Source of the DNA: Gammaproteobacteria bacterium
GTDB taxonomy: Bacteria > Pseudomonadota > Gammaproteobacteria > Pseudomonadales > Litorivicinaceae
Length of the DNA: 37,793 nt
Direction: 5' to 3'
NCBI GenBank assembly: GCA_002730235.1
Contig: PBZS01000084.1
Coordinates: 1 to 37,793, forward strand
The position numbers and the translations under genes are program-made. Under the pieces are notes generated by a model, which worked only from the letters and a program-made list of their open reading frames with translations, was not told the origin of the DNA and did no database searches. Positions 24,818-34,190 of this stretch are shown in pieces; position 1 is the first letter of the stretch; the number at the start of each line of letters is the position of its first letter.

Positions 24818-24829
24818 CACAAATTTGTG
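24818..24829. promoter_or_regulatory. 12-bp perfect palindrome upstream of the response regulator
   Basis: CACAAATTTGTG is a perfect 12-bp palindrome, 64 nt before the response regulator ATG and within the 139-nt gap after acs. It could bind a dimeric regulator, possibly the LuxR-type protein itself. The arms are too short and loopless for a terminator. Function is not shown. Confidence 0.3.
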
Positions 24830-24893
24830 GTTGTTTTCGCATATCTCTAAAACTTTGGTATCTTTGGAGACTAGTCAGTAACGGATTTACGTT

Positions 24894-25547
24894 ATGCATC
24901 ATTGCAAGATTGTGATCGCGGATGATCACCCCTTATTTCGAGCAGCTCTGAAGCAAGCTGTGTCCAAGGTAGCCAAACAGGTAGACATTGTTGAGGTATC
25001 CTCAATGGCTGGGTTGCAAGATGCGGCATCGGAGCACAATGATGCGGATTTGGTACTTTTAGATTTAACAATGCCTGGAGCCAGCGGTTTCTCGAGTCTT
25101 GTTTACTTGAAAGGACAGAGTCCAGAAATGCCAGTGGTTGTTGTGTCTGGAAGTGAAGACCATACAGTTATCCGTCGGTCGATTGAGTATGGTGCGCTTG
25201 GGTTCATTCCTAAGAGTGTTGCTCTAGAAACGATAGTTGAGGCGGTCCAGGCGGCGCTTGAAGGTGAGGCGTGGATACCTGACGATGTGAATCTTGATGC
25301 GCCTGTTGTCGAAGACAAAGAAGCAAAAATCGCTGAAGGGATTGCTTCGCTTACGCCACAGCAGTTCCGTGTGCTGGTGATGTTGATGCAGGGACTTCTG
25401 AATAAGCAAATCGCTTACGATTTGGATGTCAGTGAGGCAACTGTCAAGGCCCATGTCACAGCTATCCTCAGAAAACTCAAAGTTCACTCACGAACGCAGG
25501 CTGTCATTGCCGCCCGATCATTGGACATTGAGTCACTGGCCAGCTGA
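24894..25547 (+). CDS. LuxR/NarL-family response regulator
   Basis: A 217-residue two-domain regulator. The receiver has the acidic pair IADDHP, phospho-acceptor Asp57 ([10 protein letters not shown]) and Lys107 (FIPKS). The C-terminal GerE helix-turn-helix reads [40 protein letters not shown]. Adjacency to acs parallels CrbR/ErbR-type regulators that activate acs with the CrbS/MxtR histidine kinase; a role in acetate control is therefore likely but inferred. No kinase gene lies nearby in this window, so it looks like an orphan. Its 3' end overlaps the converging rnt by 15 nt. Confidence 0.92.
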   Translation: MHHCKIVIADDHPLFRAALKQAVSKVAKQVDIVEVSSMAGLQDAASEHNDADLVLLDLTMPGASGFSSLVYLKGQSPEMPVVVVSGSEDHTVIRRSIEYGALGFIPKSVALETIVEAVQAALEGEAWIPDDVNLDAPVVEDKEAKIAEGIASLTPQQFRVLVMLMQGLLNKQIAYDLDVSEATVKAHVTAILRKLKVHSRTQAVIAARSLDIESLAS

Positions 25548-26228
25548 GTCTTCGTTTGGGTTCCATCCACCCAGATCGCGCCATCGATTGACGATTTCGC
25601 AAAATAGTTGTGCGGTTAAGTCGGCGTCGTAGCAGGCCGAGTGTGCTTCCTCATGATTAAAATCTAAACCTGCCGCGCCACAAGCTCTTGCGAGCACGGT
25701 TTGACCATATGCGAGCCCACCAAGCGTGGCGGTATCAAAACATGAGAATGGATGGAAGGGTGCGCGCTTCACCCCTGATCGCCTTATAGCCTGGTTGAGA
25801 AATCCAAGATCGAAGTGAGCATTGTGACCGACCAATACCGCGCGATTACACCCATGATGCTTAATTGCATCACGTATTGGTTTAAACATGCGACTGAGCG
25901 CCTCTTTTTCAGTCTCAGCCATACGCAGAGGGTGGTAGGGATCGATACCTGTAAACTCGAGCGCTGCGGGCTCAAGGTTAGCACCATCAAATGGCTCGAT
26001 ATGGGCATGGACCTGATCGTGAATGAAAATCGTACCGTCTTCATCCATATTCATCGTTACCATAGCGATCTCAAGCAACGCATCGGTTTCCGCATTGAAA
26101 CCACCAGTTTCGAGATCAACTACCACGGGCAAGAATCCGCGAAAACGTTCGCCAAGCCGTGTTTTCTTTTTTTTCTTCTGTATTTCGTTTGAGTCGCCGT
26201 CATGCGACACAACATCGGGCTCAATCAT
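25533..26228 (-). CDS. rnt: Ribonuclease T
   Basis: A DEDDh exonuclease of about 231 residues matching RNase [29 protein letters not shown] (first Asp/Glu), [14 protein letters not shown] (second Asp), and [18 protein letters not shown] (catalytic His and last Asp). RNase T trims 3' ends of tRNA, 5S and 23S rRNA precursors as a dimer. The N-terminus has a lysine-rich stretch not usual in the family. The ATG at 26228 is preferred over 26240 because GGAG stands 6 nt upstream and it overlaps the pyrC stop as ATGA. It is coupled to pyrC. Confidence 0.93.
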   Translation of the reverse strand: MIEPDVVSHDGDSNEIQKKKKKTRLGERFRGFLPVVVDLETGGFNAETDALLEIAMVTMNMDEDGTIFIHDQVHAHIEPFDGANLEPAALEFTGIDPYHPLRMAETEKEALSRMFKPIRDAIKHHGCNRAVLVGHNAHFDLGFLNQAIRRSGVKRAPFHPFSCFDTATLGGLAYGQTVLARACGAAGLDFNHEEAHSACYDADLTAQLFCEIVNRWRDLGGWNPNEDSAGQ

Positions 26229-27265
26229 ATGAGGCTCCATGTAACGGGCTCTCCACCACGGAGTAAACGGACTTCGCTTTCACCCAATGCTTTGGCGAGT
26301 GGGATTGACGATTCTTTTTTGATAAGCGTCACGGTATCGGTATTCCTTGGAAGACCGTAAAAATCGGGGCCATTAAAACTTGCGAATGCCTCAAGTGCAT
26401 CAAGCTTATCGTGAGCTTCAAAGACCTCAGCGTAGAGCTCTAAAGCGAAGGGTGCGGTATAGCACCCAGCGCATCCACAGTCAGATTCTTTGTCACCAAT
26501 AGCATGAGGCGCGGAATCAGTTCCCAGAAAGAATTGACCTGCGCCCGAGGTTGCCGCCTCGATCAGAGCATCTCGATGTGAGCCACGTTTCAGTATCGGT
26601 AGGCAATATAAGTGAGGTCGGATACCCCCTGCCAGCATATCGTTACGTTCATACATCAAGTGATGTACCGTAATGGTTGCACCCATCTCTGGGTGTGCTT
26701 TGACAAAATCAACAGAGTCCTTGGTGGTAATGTGTTCGAGAATGACACGCAGAGTGGGTAGTCGCTCCATCAATGGGCCCAGAGTCCTACCGAGAAATAC
26801 GGCCTCGCGATCAAATATGTCGATTGAGCGGTCTGTGACCTCACCATGGATCAAAAGTGGTAGACCGGTCTCGGCCATTGTTTCGAGCGTTTTCATCACG
26901 CCATTAAGATTCGCCACACCGGCATCAGAATTGGTTGTTGCACCTCGTGGGTAGAGTTTGACTCCGTGCACGTGAGCGGATGCAGCAGCCTCTCGAATTG
27001 TGCTTGGGCTGAGTTCAGGGGCGAGATAGAGTGTCATCAGTGGGTCGAACGACATATTCGATGGCAGCGCGCCGAGGATACGCTCGCGATAGCCCAGAGC
27101 AGCTCCCACCGTGGTCACAGGAGGCTTGAGGTTCGGCATCACAATGGCGCGACGAAACGTTCTAGCGGTGTCAGGGACAGTGGTCGGTAGAGCGGCGCCG
27201 TCACGGAGATGCAGGTGCCAGTCATCGGGACGGGTGAGAGTCAATTCCACAAAATAATCCTTCAT
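26225..27265 (-). CDS. pyrC: Dihydroorotase (homodimeric, class II)
   Basis: This enzyme cyclises carbamoyl aspartate to dihydroorotate in pyrimidine synthesis. Motifs are [12 protein letters not shown] (first metal histidines), [30 protein letters not shown] (carboxylated lysine), [16 protein letters not shown] and [15 protein letters not shown] (catalytic Asp). The start at 27265 ([17 protein letters not shown]) gives 346 residues, in line with E. coli PyrC; the track start at 27301 adds 12 unsupported residues. It is divergent from argG and followed by rnt with a 4-nt overlap. Confidence 0.95.
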   Translation of the reverse strand: MKDYFVELTLTRPDDWHLHLRDGAALPTTVPDTARTFRRAIVMPNLKPPVTTVGAALGYRERILGALPSNMSFDPLMTLYLAPELSPSTIREAAASAHVHGVKLYPRGATTNSDAGVANLNGVMKTLETMAETGLPLLIHGEVTDRSIDIFDREAVFLGRTLGPLMERLPTLRVILEHITTKDSVDFVKAHPEMGATITVHHLMYERNDMLAGGIRPHLYCLPILKRGSHRDALIEAATSGAGQFFLGTDSAPHAIGDKESDCGCAGCYTAPFALELYAEVFEAHDKLDALEAFASFNGPDFYGLPRNTDTVTLIKKESSIPLAKALGESEVRLLRGGEPVTWSLI

Positions 27266-27324
27266 CAAGGCCTGATAGGGTAGAGGAAAACGACAATTCA
27301 TTCATCCGTTTCAGGGTAAAGACT

Positions 27325-27352
27325 CTGCAACTTTCTTATGCTCTGGTATCAT
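27325..27352 (+). promoter_or_regulatory. Putative sigma70 promoter of argG
   Basis: TATCAT at 27347-27352, preceded by TGG (extended -10 form), and CTGCAA at 27325-27330 as a weak -35, with a 16-nt spacer. It lies 38 nt before the argG ATG, in the 125-nt divergent gap with pyrC. Identified by eye only. Confidence 0.4.
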
Positions 27353-27390
27353 GCGCGGCCAAGTCACAGCGTCGCTTAGGATTTTTTTTG

Positions 27391-28611
27391 ATGTCGGATA
27401 TTAAAAAGGTCGTTTTGGCATACTCTGGCGGTCTGGATACCAGTGTGATTGTGCGTTGGCTTCAGGAAACTTATCAGTGTGAGGTGGTAACCTTTACGGC
27501 TGATTTGGGTCAGGGCGAGGAAGTTGAGCCGGCGCGCGCAAAGGCCAAGGCACTCGGCGTGAAAGAAATTTACATCGAGGATTTGCGCGAAGAGTTCGTT
27601 TCCGAGTACGTGTTTCCGATGTTTCGAGCAAATACAATCTATGAAGGGGAATATTTGCTTGGCACATCCATCGCGCGTCCCCTGATTACCAAGCGTTTGG
27701 TAGAGATCGCCGAAGAGACTTGCGCGGATGCTATCAGTCATGGTGCGACGGGCAAGGGTAACGACCAGGTACGTTTTGAGCTGGGTGCGTATGCACTAAA
27801 CCCCGCGGTCCAAGTCATTGCCCCGTGGCGTCAATGGGACCTGACTTCGCGTGACACACTGCTTAAATATTGTGAACAACGCGACATCCCGGTTGAACAG
27901 AAACGCGGGAAAAAATCACCTTACTCGATGGACGCCAATCTACTTCACATCAGCTACGAAGGTGCGATCTTGGAAGACCCATGGACAGAGCCTGAAGAAG
28001 ATATGTGGCGGTGGTCTGTTTCTCCAGAAATGGCCCCTGACCAGCCTGAAGAGATCATCTTAGGCTTCAAAAAAGGCGACCCGGTGAGCCTCAATGACCA
28101 AGCGATGTCGCCGGCGAGTTTGCTTGCCGAACTCAACGCGATAGGTGGTCGGCATGGTATTGGCCGTTTGGATATCGTTGAAAACCGCTATGTAGGTATG
28201 AAATCACGAGGTTGTTATGAAACACCGGGTGGAACCATCATGCTGAAAGCGCACCGCGCACTCGAATCGATCACTCTGGATCGCGAGGTCGCCCACTTTA
28301 AGGACAGTTTGATCGCGAAATATGCTGATCTTGTGTACAACGGGTACTGGTGGTCGCCAGAGAGAAAGATGATGCAGTCCGCCATCGATGAATCGCAGAC
28401 AGACGTGAATGGCGAGGTTAGATTAAAGCTTTATAAGGGCTCTGTCGCGGTTACCGGTCGTCGTTCAGGTCAGTCTCTGTTTGATGAAGCGATCGCAACT
28501 TTTGAGGATGATTCTGGTGCATATAACCAAAAGGATGCGGAGGGTTTTATTAAACTCAACGCACTTCGGTTAAGGACCGCTGCCAAGAAGGGCCGTACAC
28601 TGCGGGAATAA
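27391..28611 (+). CDS. argG: Argininosuccinate synthase
   Basis: This 406-residue enzyme joins citrulline and aspartate using ATP, the penultimate step of arginine synthesis. It starts with the PP-loop [12 protein letters not shown], followed by [28 protein letters not shown] (citrulline/ATP binding) and [14 protein letters not shown]. The ATG at 27391 with TAGGA upstream is preferred to the TTG one codon earlier. Its stop is one base away from the converging nth stop, with no terminator between them. Confidence 0.97.
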   Translation: MSDIKKVVLAYSGGLDTSVIVRWLQETYQCEVVTFTADLGQGEEVEPARAKAKALGVKEIYIEDLREEFVSEYVFPMFRANTIYEGEYLLGTSIARPLITKRLVEIAEETCADAISHGATGKGNDQVRFELGAYALNPAVQVIAPWRQWDLTSRDTLLKYCEQRDIPVEQKRGKKSPYSMDANLLHISYEGAILEDPWTEPEEDMWRWSVSPEMAPDQPEEIILGFKKGDPVSLNDQAMSPASLLAELNAIGGRHGIGRLDIVENRYVGMKSRGCYETPGGTIMLKAHRALESITLDREVAHFKDSLIAKYADLVYNGYWWSPERKMMQSAIDESQTDVNGEVRLKLYKGSVAVTGRRSGQSLFDEAIATFEDDSGAYNQKDAEGFIKLNALRLRTAAKKGRTLRE

Positions 28612-28612
28612 T

Positions 28613-29248
28613 TTAAAGGCTCTGTTTGCCTTTATACTCACATAGGTCGGAAATTAGACAATTGGCACAGTCTGGCTTCCGTGCTTTACACACATAACGT
28701 CCGTGCAAAATCATCCAATGGTGTGCATCTTTTAAGAATTCCTTTGGAATCGAGCGTACGAGCCGGTCTTCGACTTTTCTGACATCTTTGCCTGGAGCAA
28801 TCCTCGTCCTGTTTGCAAGCCGAAAAATATGGGTATCGACAGCCATAGTAGGTTCGCCAAAGGCTGTGTTCATGACCACGTTGGCAGTTTTACGACCAAC
28901 TCCCGGTAATGCCTCTAAAGCATCGCGAGTTCTTGGGGTTTCCCCACCATGCTTCTCAAGCAAAATGGTACAGGTCTTCATCATATTCTCTGCTTTTGAG
29001 TTATAGAGACCAATGGTTTTAATGCAGTCTTTGACGGCATCGATTCCGAGCAAAAGGATGGCTTCTGGCGTATTTGCCTGTGGATAAAGCTTGCGTGTTG
29101 CCCGATTGACTGAGATATCTGTCGCTTGTGCAGAGAGTAAAACCGCAATCAAGAGCTCAAATGGCGTTGTCCATTCGAGTTCTGTTGTTGGATTGGGATT
29201 TTGATCTCTGAGACGCGTAAATATTTCCGTACGGACATCTCTATTCAT
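28613..29248 (-). CDS. nth: Endonuclease III
   Basis: A 211-residue DNA glycosylase/AP lyase for oxidised pyrimidines. The helix-hairpin-helix LEALPGVGRKTANVV carries the catalytic lysine, and AVDTHIFRLANR the catalytic aspartate. The C-terminal 4Fe-4S loop is C-x6-C-x2-C-x5-C (CKARKPDCANCLISDLC), exactly as in the family. It is the last gene of the rnf operon and its ATG overlaps the rnfE stop. rnf-nth linkage is widespread in gammaproteobacteria. Confidence 0.97.
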   Translation of the reverse strand: MNRDVRTEIFTRLRDQNPNPTTELEWTTPFELLIAVLLSAQATDISVNRATRKLYPQANTPEAILLLGIDAVKDCIKTIGLYNSKAENMMKTCTILLEKHGGETPRTRDALEALPGVGRKTANVVMNTAFGEPTMAVDTHIFRLANRTRIAPGKDVRKVEDRLVRSIPKEFLKDAHHWMILHGRYVCKARKPDCANCLISDLCEYKGKQSL

Positions 29249-29862
29249 GAGATATCTCCAGTCGTTCGAACTCGACGCTCTTTACTACTAAGTTGAGTTT
29301 TTGGTCTGAATCGATTGAGTGTTTTCTGGATGACTTGATGTATAGCGATTAGCATCCCAAGGGCGATAAATGCACCAGGGGGTAGGGCCGCTAAAATGAG
29401 TGTGTCTGAGACCCACTCGCGGATGGCACCGAGGCTGACTAGCACCAAGAAAAAACCAAGGCCCTGGGCTATGCCATCCATGGTGCTGATCAGCAACGGT
29501 TCCTGTCGGGCGAGGGCTTCAGCGCGTCCAAGTATTAAACAGTTAGTCACAATCAGTGGTAGGAAGATACCGAGTGATTGATACAAAGGGTAATCAAATG
29601 CTTGAATCAATAGTTCTGCAGAAGTGGTCAGTGCCGCAATCACGAGAACAAAAGCGGGCAGTCGGATGGCTTCATCGACGAGGTGTCTAATCAGGCTAAT
29701 TGATGCATTGGACATAACCAACACAAAAAGTGTGGCGAGCCCAAGACCGATTGCGTTGTCCACGGTATTGGATACCGCTAAGAGTGGACACAGTCCTAGC
29801 AGTTGAATCAGCCCCGGATTTTGGTCCCATAGGCCTCGGAGCCAGACTGTGGAGAGTTTCAC
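29245..29862 (-). CDS. rnfE: Rnf electron transport complex subunit E
   Basis: A 205-residue integral membrane protein with about six helices, of the RnfA/RnfE/NqrDE family. It shows NPGLIQLLGLCPLLAVSNTVDNAIGLG, whose Cys-containing motif occurs in both RnfA and RnfE and forms the intramembrane FeS site, and LPLIVTNCLILGRAEA in the second half. It sits in the Rnf complex core in the inner membrane. ATGA overlaps join it to rnfG upstream and nth downstream. Confidence 0.95.
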   Translation of the reverse strand: MKLSTVWLRGLWDQNPGLIQLLGLCPLLAVSNTVDNAIGLGLATLFVLVMSNASISLIRHLVDEAIRLPAFVLVIAALTTSAELLIQAFDYPLYQSLGIFLPLIVTNCLILGRAEALARQEPLLISTMDGIAQGLGFFLVLVSLGAIREWVSDTLILAALPPGAFIALGMLIAIHQVIQKTLNRFRPKTQLSSKERRVRTTGDIS

Positions 29863-30458
29863 TTCCCACCCTCCAGGACCTGTGGATGGGTTTTAAAGTA
29901 GCCCAGCGTCTCAGCCAATGCGTCGACCACAGCTCGCGGTGTAATGGTCGCACCAGTAAAGCTATCGAACTGTCCACCATCTTTAGTCACAGCCCATGCT
30001 GTGGGACTCAGATCCTCATATCTCAGACCATTGAATTGTAAAATCCAATCGGTTTTTTGGGTGTCGATTTTATCACCAAGTCCCGGTGTTTCTTTGTGGT
30101 CGATGGCTCGAACCCCGACGATTCGTTGTTCGAGGTCAAGCGCGAGAAGTAACTTGATCGTCCCACTGTACCCCTCGACTGCACGAAATGGGATTACCGC
30201 ACCGATCTGTAGTTGGTCATTATCAATTGGGGTCACCGGTAATGGGTTTATGAGTGAAACCGGTGCGTCGGTAGCTAATACTTTATAAACCGGGTTGCCG
30301 ATTTTGCCATCAGTGAGGAGGGGCTTGGCGAGCGAATATAGCCGCTCAATCCGGGCCTTTTCTTTCGATTCAATAATCATGGGCTCCGTGATCACGTAAA
30401 TAATACCGACAAAGGCGCTGGCAATCAGACCAAAGAGTGCGAGGCGAAAGGTCATCAT
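29859..30458 (-). CDS. rnfG: Rnf electron transport complex subunit G
   Basis: A 199-residue protein with one N-terminal membrane helix (LALFGLIASAFVGIIYVIT) and a periplasmic FMN-binding domain. The covalent FMN site is the threonine in SFTGATITPRAV near the C-terminus, preceded by HKETPGLGDKI, typical of RnfG/NqrC. It transfers electrons along the Rnf chain on the periplasmic face. Starts and stops overlap with rnfD and rnfE by 4 nt. Confidence 0.95.
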   Translation of the reverse strand: MMTFRLALFGLIASAFVGIIYVITEPMIIESKEKARIERLYSLAKPLLTDGKIGNPVYKVLATDAPVSLINPLPVTPIDNDQLQIGAVIPFRAVEGYSGTIKLLLALDLEQRIVGVRAIDHKETPGLGDKIDTQKTDWILQFNGLRYEDLSPTAWAVTKDGGQFDSFTGATITPRAVVDALAETLGYFKTHPQVLEGGK

Positions 30459-31471
30459 CGTCCTCCCGAGCCCTTTACACTGGACTCATGACCCATAATG
30501 CGTGGTCTTGTGTAGTGATCAATCATGGGCGCAGTGAAGTTCATCAGCAGCACCGAAAAAGCAATCGCATCCGGATATTGTCCGTAGGTCCTCATCGAGT
30601 AGGTTAGAACACCAACGCAGATCGCAAACCAGAGTCGTCCCCTAGGGCTCGTGGCTCCAGAAACGGGATCTGTCAGAATGAAAAATGCAGCGAAGATACC
30701 TGCGCCCGCGATTAGGTGCACCCAAACAGGTGTCGCGGTGTCAGGATCGATACTGAAAAATGCGCTAATCACAATCAGAGTGGCCAAGAGCCCGACAGGG
30801 GTATGCCAGGTGATGACACGCTGATAGATGAGCCACAAGCCACCTAACAGGTAGGACAATGCGACCCACTCATAGCCATAAATAAGACCAAGATGGGCTT
30901 TAGTAAAGAGTGGATGATCTGAAGCCTCTATCGCAGTCAGTGAGAGGAATTGGGTTCTATAGAGATCCAGCATGGTGGCGCCTGTAAGCGCGTCATTCGC
31001 CTGACCAACATACGCTGCCCAGGCAGCGCTGATGCTTGGTGTTGTTAATGGATTTATCCAGAAAGTTGTCATTGCAACGGGCGCTGAAATCAGCATCAAC
31101 GCGTATCCGAGCATGGCAGGATTAACAGGATTTTGACCAAGCCCCCCATAAAGATGCTTGCCAAGGATGATTGAGGAACCGCTAGCAGCGACGATCAACC
31201 ACCATGGTGCTGCCTGAGGCAGTGACAGTGCGATCAGAACACCCGTGAGTGCGGCCGAGAGATCCCTAAGGCGTGGCATGAGTGCGCGGCCGCGCAATGA
31301 AATACAGAGCGCCTCCGTAGCAACCGCTGTGAAGATAGAAGTCGCTAGATTGAATAGAACCCCTGGCCCAAAAAAGATCGTCATGGCGACGATACCTGGA
31401 ATCAATGATATCAATACCGAACGCATCACGATTGCGGTATTCCTAGGTGGGTAGGCAGGCCGTTTGATCAT
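30455..31471 (-). CDS. rnfD: Rnf electron transport complex subunit D
   Basis: A 338-residue multi-helix membrane protein of the RnfD/NqrB family. GKHLYGGLGQNPVNPAMLGYA is the conserved loop, and DALTGATML carries the threonine that binds FMN covalently. It forms part of the ion channel and electron route of the Rnf complex. It overlaps rnfC and rnfG by 4 nt each. Confidence 0.95.
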   Translation of the reverse strand: MIKRPAYPPRNTAIVMRSVLISLIPGIVAMTIFFGPGVLFNLATSIFTAVATEALCISLRGRALMPRLRDLSAALTGVLIALSLPQAAPWWLIVAASGSSIILGKHLYGGLGQNPVNPAMLGYALMLISAPVAMTTFWINPLTTPSISAAWAAYVGQANDALTGATMLDLYRTQFLSLTAIEASDHPLFTKAHLGLIYGYEWVALSYLLGGLWLIYQRVITWHTPVGLLATLIVISAFFSIDPDTATPVWVHLIAGAGIFAAFFILTDPVSGATSPRGRLWFAICVGVLTYSMRTYGQYPDAIAFSVLLMNFTAPMIDHYTRPRIMGHESSVKGSGGR

Positions 31472-32937
31472 GAGGCCGCTTCCCGGGCTTTCCTAGCTTT
31501 TTCAAGGGCCTCGCTGCTTTTCGCTTTGCGTGTTAGACGTTTAAGGTCCTGCTCTGCAGCGATTCGTTTTAATCGTAGATTGCGTGTTTCGAATCGTTCT
31601 CGCGCCTCTGATGATCGTAGCCGTTTGGCCGAAATTTCTTTGGTTTGAAACCAGCCAAGCCGAAACCATTCAGCGAGCGGAATATGACTCGGACACACTG
31701 TATCGCAAGCGGCGCACTCTACACAGTCCGTCAGGCCCTCGTGAATTGCGTGATTTAAGGCCCCTCCTTTGAGGGCAAAAAGCATCAGTTGTGGTTGCAG
31801 ACGGACGGGGCACACGGTTGCACATGCGCCGCAGCGGATACAGGGTGACTCTGGTTGAAGCTCTACGCTGCGGGCTAATAAGCAATTCGTTGTTTTCGTG
31901 ATTCCTGCAGCAAAATCAGTGATTGCGAAACCCATCATTGGGCCACCAACCGTGATTGAGTCGAGAAGTTCTGGATCTGTACCTGCTGCTTCAATCAAAT
32001 CAGTAATTGGTGTTCCAATGGGTGCTATTACATTTCTTGGTCTGGCTAAGGCTTGCCCGGTAAGCGTGACCAGTCGGTCTGTTATCGATTTACCATCGAT
32101 GGCTCTCGACAGATCAATCAACGTCCCTGGGTTGTGGACGATCACACCCGTCTCGACGGACCGAGATCCAGTCGGGATCTCAATACCTAGCGTCAACCAT
32201 ACCAATTGTCTTTCAGATCCTGACGGATATTTAGGATCGAGCAGCACGATATCGAAGAAACAGTTCGAATGATATTGCTTGAGAACTCCCTCAATCGCTG
32301 TCAGTGCTTCGGGTTTGTTATTTTCGATTCCGATAACAATCGTCTTGATATCAAGTGCCTGAGATAGAAGATAAGCGCCCCGAATCATGGAGTGAGTATC
32401 GATCTGCATCAGGGTATCGTCGGCGGTTATATATGGCTCACATTCAGCGCCGTTGATAATCAGTGTCGTAGTGCCGTCTATCCATCTTTTGAGACTGGGG
32501 AAGCTGGCTCCGCTCAGCCCTAAAACACCCGCCTCTATTGCTCGATCCCTCAATGTATTTGCGTCAAACGGCCAACTAAGGGGATTCAGAGATTCCTGGG
32601 TATCGGATCCATCAGGCTCTATAACGATGCAGGAACTGCGCTCTCCGGAGGGATGGGTCATCGCATGATCAGTGATATCAACGACAATGCCCGCGCGTGA
32701 GGCGACATGGATGATCCCACTGTGACAACGAATAATCGGAGTTCTTTTTGCGACTTGATCACCGATAGAGACGATTGACTCGCCGGGGCCGCCTCCTGAG
32801 AAATGGATAGGAAATGTCAGTCGCGTTGGCGTATTAACGAACGAACAGGGTTCCGCTGTCGAGAGGGCCTTATAAGTCTCAGTATATATACCACCCTCCA
32901 GCTTGCGCTCACAATGTCTGATTTGGTAGTCAGCCAT
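31468..32937 (-). CDS. rnfC: Rnf electron transport complex subunit C
   Basis: A 489-residue cytoplasmic subunit that binds NADH/FMN and two 4Fe-4S clusters. The ferredoxin-like motifs are [12 protein letters not shown] and [12 protein letters not shown]. The N-terminal part has [18 protein letters not shown] and [14 protein letters not shown] (the G-x-G-G-A-x-FP family pattern). It lacks the long Ala/Lys-rich C-terminal repeats of E. coli RsxC and ends in a short basic helix ([13 protein letters not shown]), so it is a minimal form. It overlaps rnfB by 8 nt. Confidence 0.95.
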   Translation of the reverse strand: MADYQIRHCERKLEGGIYTETYKALSTAEPCSFVNTPTRLTFPIHFSGGGPGESIVSIGDQVAKRTPIIRCHSGIIHVASRAGIVVDITDHAMTHPSGERSSCIVIEPDGSDTQESLNPLSWPFDANTLRDRAIEAGVLGLSGASFPSLKRWIDGTTTLIINGAECEPYITADDTLMQIDTHSMIRGAYLLSQALDIKTIVIGIENNKPEALTAIEGVLKQYHSNCFFDIVLLDPKYPSGSERQLVWLTLGIEIPTGSRSVETGVIVHNPGTLIDLSRAIDGKSITDRLVTLTGQALARPRNVIAPIGTPITDLIEAAGTDPELLDSITVGGPMMGFAITDFAAGITKTTNCLLARSVELQPESPCIRCGACATVCPVRLQPQLMLFALKGGALNHAIHEGLTDCVECAACDTVCPSHIPLAEWFRLGWFQTKEISAKRLRSSEARERFETRNLRLKRIAAEQDLKRLTRKAKSSEALEKARKAREAAS

Positions 32938-33523
32938 GCTTCATCTCAATCCTTTCAAACCGGTCTGATGAAATCATATTAGGATGCTGTGGCGTCCAGA
33001 AATTGGATACTTTCGGTCTTGGCACCATGTCTATGCAATCCACAGGGCACGGGTCAACGCATAGGTCACAGCCTGTACAGTCATCCATAATAACGGTATG
33101 CATAAGCTTTGTGGCACCGACGATTGCATCCACCGGACATGCCTGAATACACTTCGTGCATCCGATACATTCGTCTTCAATAATGAGTGCAACCAAGTCC
33201 TGCTCGATAATATTTTTATCAGCATCCAGCGCAAGAGAGTCAACACCCAGAAGATTCGCGATGCGATCAACTGTGGCTTGTCCGCCCGGTGGGCAAAGAT
33301 TTATCGCCTCTCCATATGCTATCGCTTCGGCATAGGGTTTGCACCCTGGGTGCCCGCACTGACCGCATTGCGTTTGTGGGAGCAGTGCGTCGATAGGATC
33401 GACCAAAGGATTTCCGTTGACCTTGAATGCTTTTGATGCGTACTGGAGTAATAGTCCCCCGATCAAGCCGATCGCTGAGAGCCCGATGACGGCTGCACCA
33501 ATTGACACGATACCGTCTGTCAC
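32930..33523 (-). CDS. rnfB: Rnf electron transport complex subunit B
   Basis: A 197-residue protein. One N-terminal helix anchors it to the membrane, followed by the 4Fe-4S motif CGQCGHPGC with the fourth Cys at 77, and then two ferredoxin motifs ([12 protein letters not shown] and [12 protein letters not shown]). It is the entry point for electrons from ferredoxin. The 3' end overlaps rnfC and the 5' end overlaps rnfA. Confidence 0.96.
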   Translation of the reverse strand: MTDGIVSIGAAVIGLSAIGLIGGLLLQYASKAFKVNGNPLVDPIDALLPQTQCGQCGHPGCKPYAEAIAYGEAINLCPPGGQATVDRIANLLGVDSLALDADKNIIEQDLVALIIEDECIGCTKCIQACPVDAIVGATKLMHTVIMDDCTGCDLCVDPCPVDCIDMVPRPKVSNFWTPQHPNMISSDRFERIEMKHG

Positions 33524-34101
33524 AGTCGGATCATTCCGCTAAAGCCCATGAACGCGAGAGCCATAAAACCAGCAGTAATCAGCGCGATGGAAGCGCCTTG
33601 GAATGGTTCGGGGATATCGGCCAGTTGCAAGCGCTCACGAACCCCGGCGAACAATATTAAAACTAACGAGAACCCTAATGCCGCGCCAAGTCCATAAAAT
33701 ACAGATTCGACGAGCGTGTAGGCCCGGGCGGTGTTTAATAGAGCAACTCCCAAAACGGCGCAATTGCTCGTGACCAGTGGAAGATAAATACCAAGTACGC
33801 TGTGTAGTAGTGGTGATGCCTTCTTTACGGCAAGCTCGGTAAATTGAACGGCTACGGCGATTGCCATAATGAAAGCCAATGTCCGTAGCCACATCGCGTC
33901 CAATGGAATTAGAAAAAGACTCTGCAGCAGGTAGGCTACGACAGAAGATAAGGTGAGAACAAAGGTCGTAGCGAACGACATACCGAGGGCGCTGTCAATT
34001 CGTGACGAGACGCCCAAAAACGGGCAAAGCCCCAGAAATTGGACCAACACAAAGTTGTTGACTAGGGCTGCTGAAACAATCAACAGTAATAAATCTGTCA
34101 A
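33520..34101 (-). CDS. rnfA: Rnf electron transport complex subunit A
   Basis: A 193-residue membrane protein with six predicted helices. [23 protein letters not shown] holds the conserved Cys motif for the membrane FeS cluster, and [18 protein letters not shown] the second one. It pairs with RnfE. As the first gene of rnfABCDGE-nth, its promoter should lie in the 34102-34190 gap unless the operon is read through from metG on the same strand. The Rnf complex couples ferredoxin-NAD electron transfer to ion movement, and in E. coli it also helps keep SoxR reduced. Confidence 0.95.
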   Translation of the reverse strand: MTDLLLLIVSAALVNNFVLVQFLGLCPFLGVSSRIDSALGMSFATTFVLTLSSVVAYLLQSLFLIPLDAMWLRTLAFIMAIAVAVQFTELAVKKASPLLHSVLGIYLPLVTSNCAVLGVALLNTARAYTLVESVFYGLGAALGFSLVLILFAGVRERLQLADIPEPFQGASIALITAGFMALAFMGFSGMIRL

Positions 34102-34190
34102 CCGGTCTCTCCAGACAACCCAGAGCGACTGAAAGTAGTATCGAACTTAGACGAACTGCGTGCTATTTTTTTGTGTTCCATCGAATCCCC

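Noticed and set aside
34102-34190. Possible terminator or RNA element between metG and rnfA
   Set aside because: A T-run exists on the plus strand, but no stable hairpin precedes it on the transcribed strand, and no known RNA fold was recognised.
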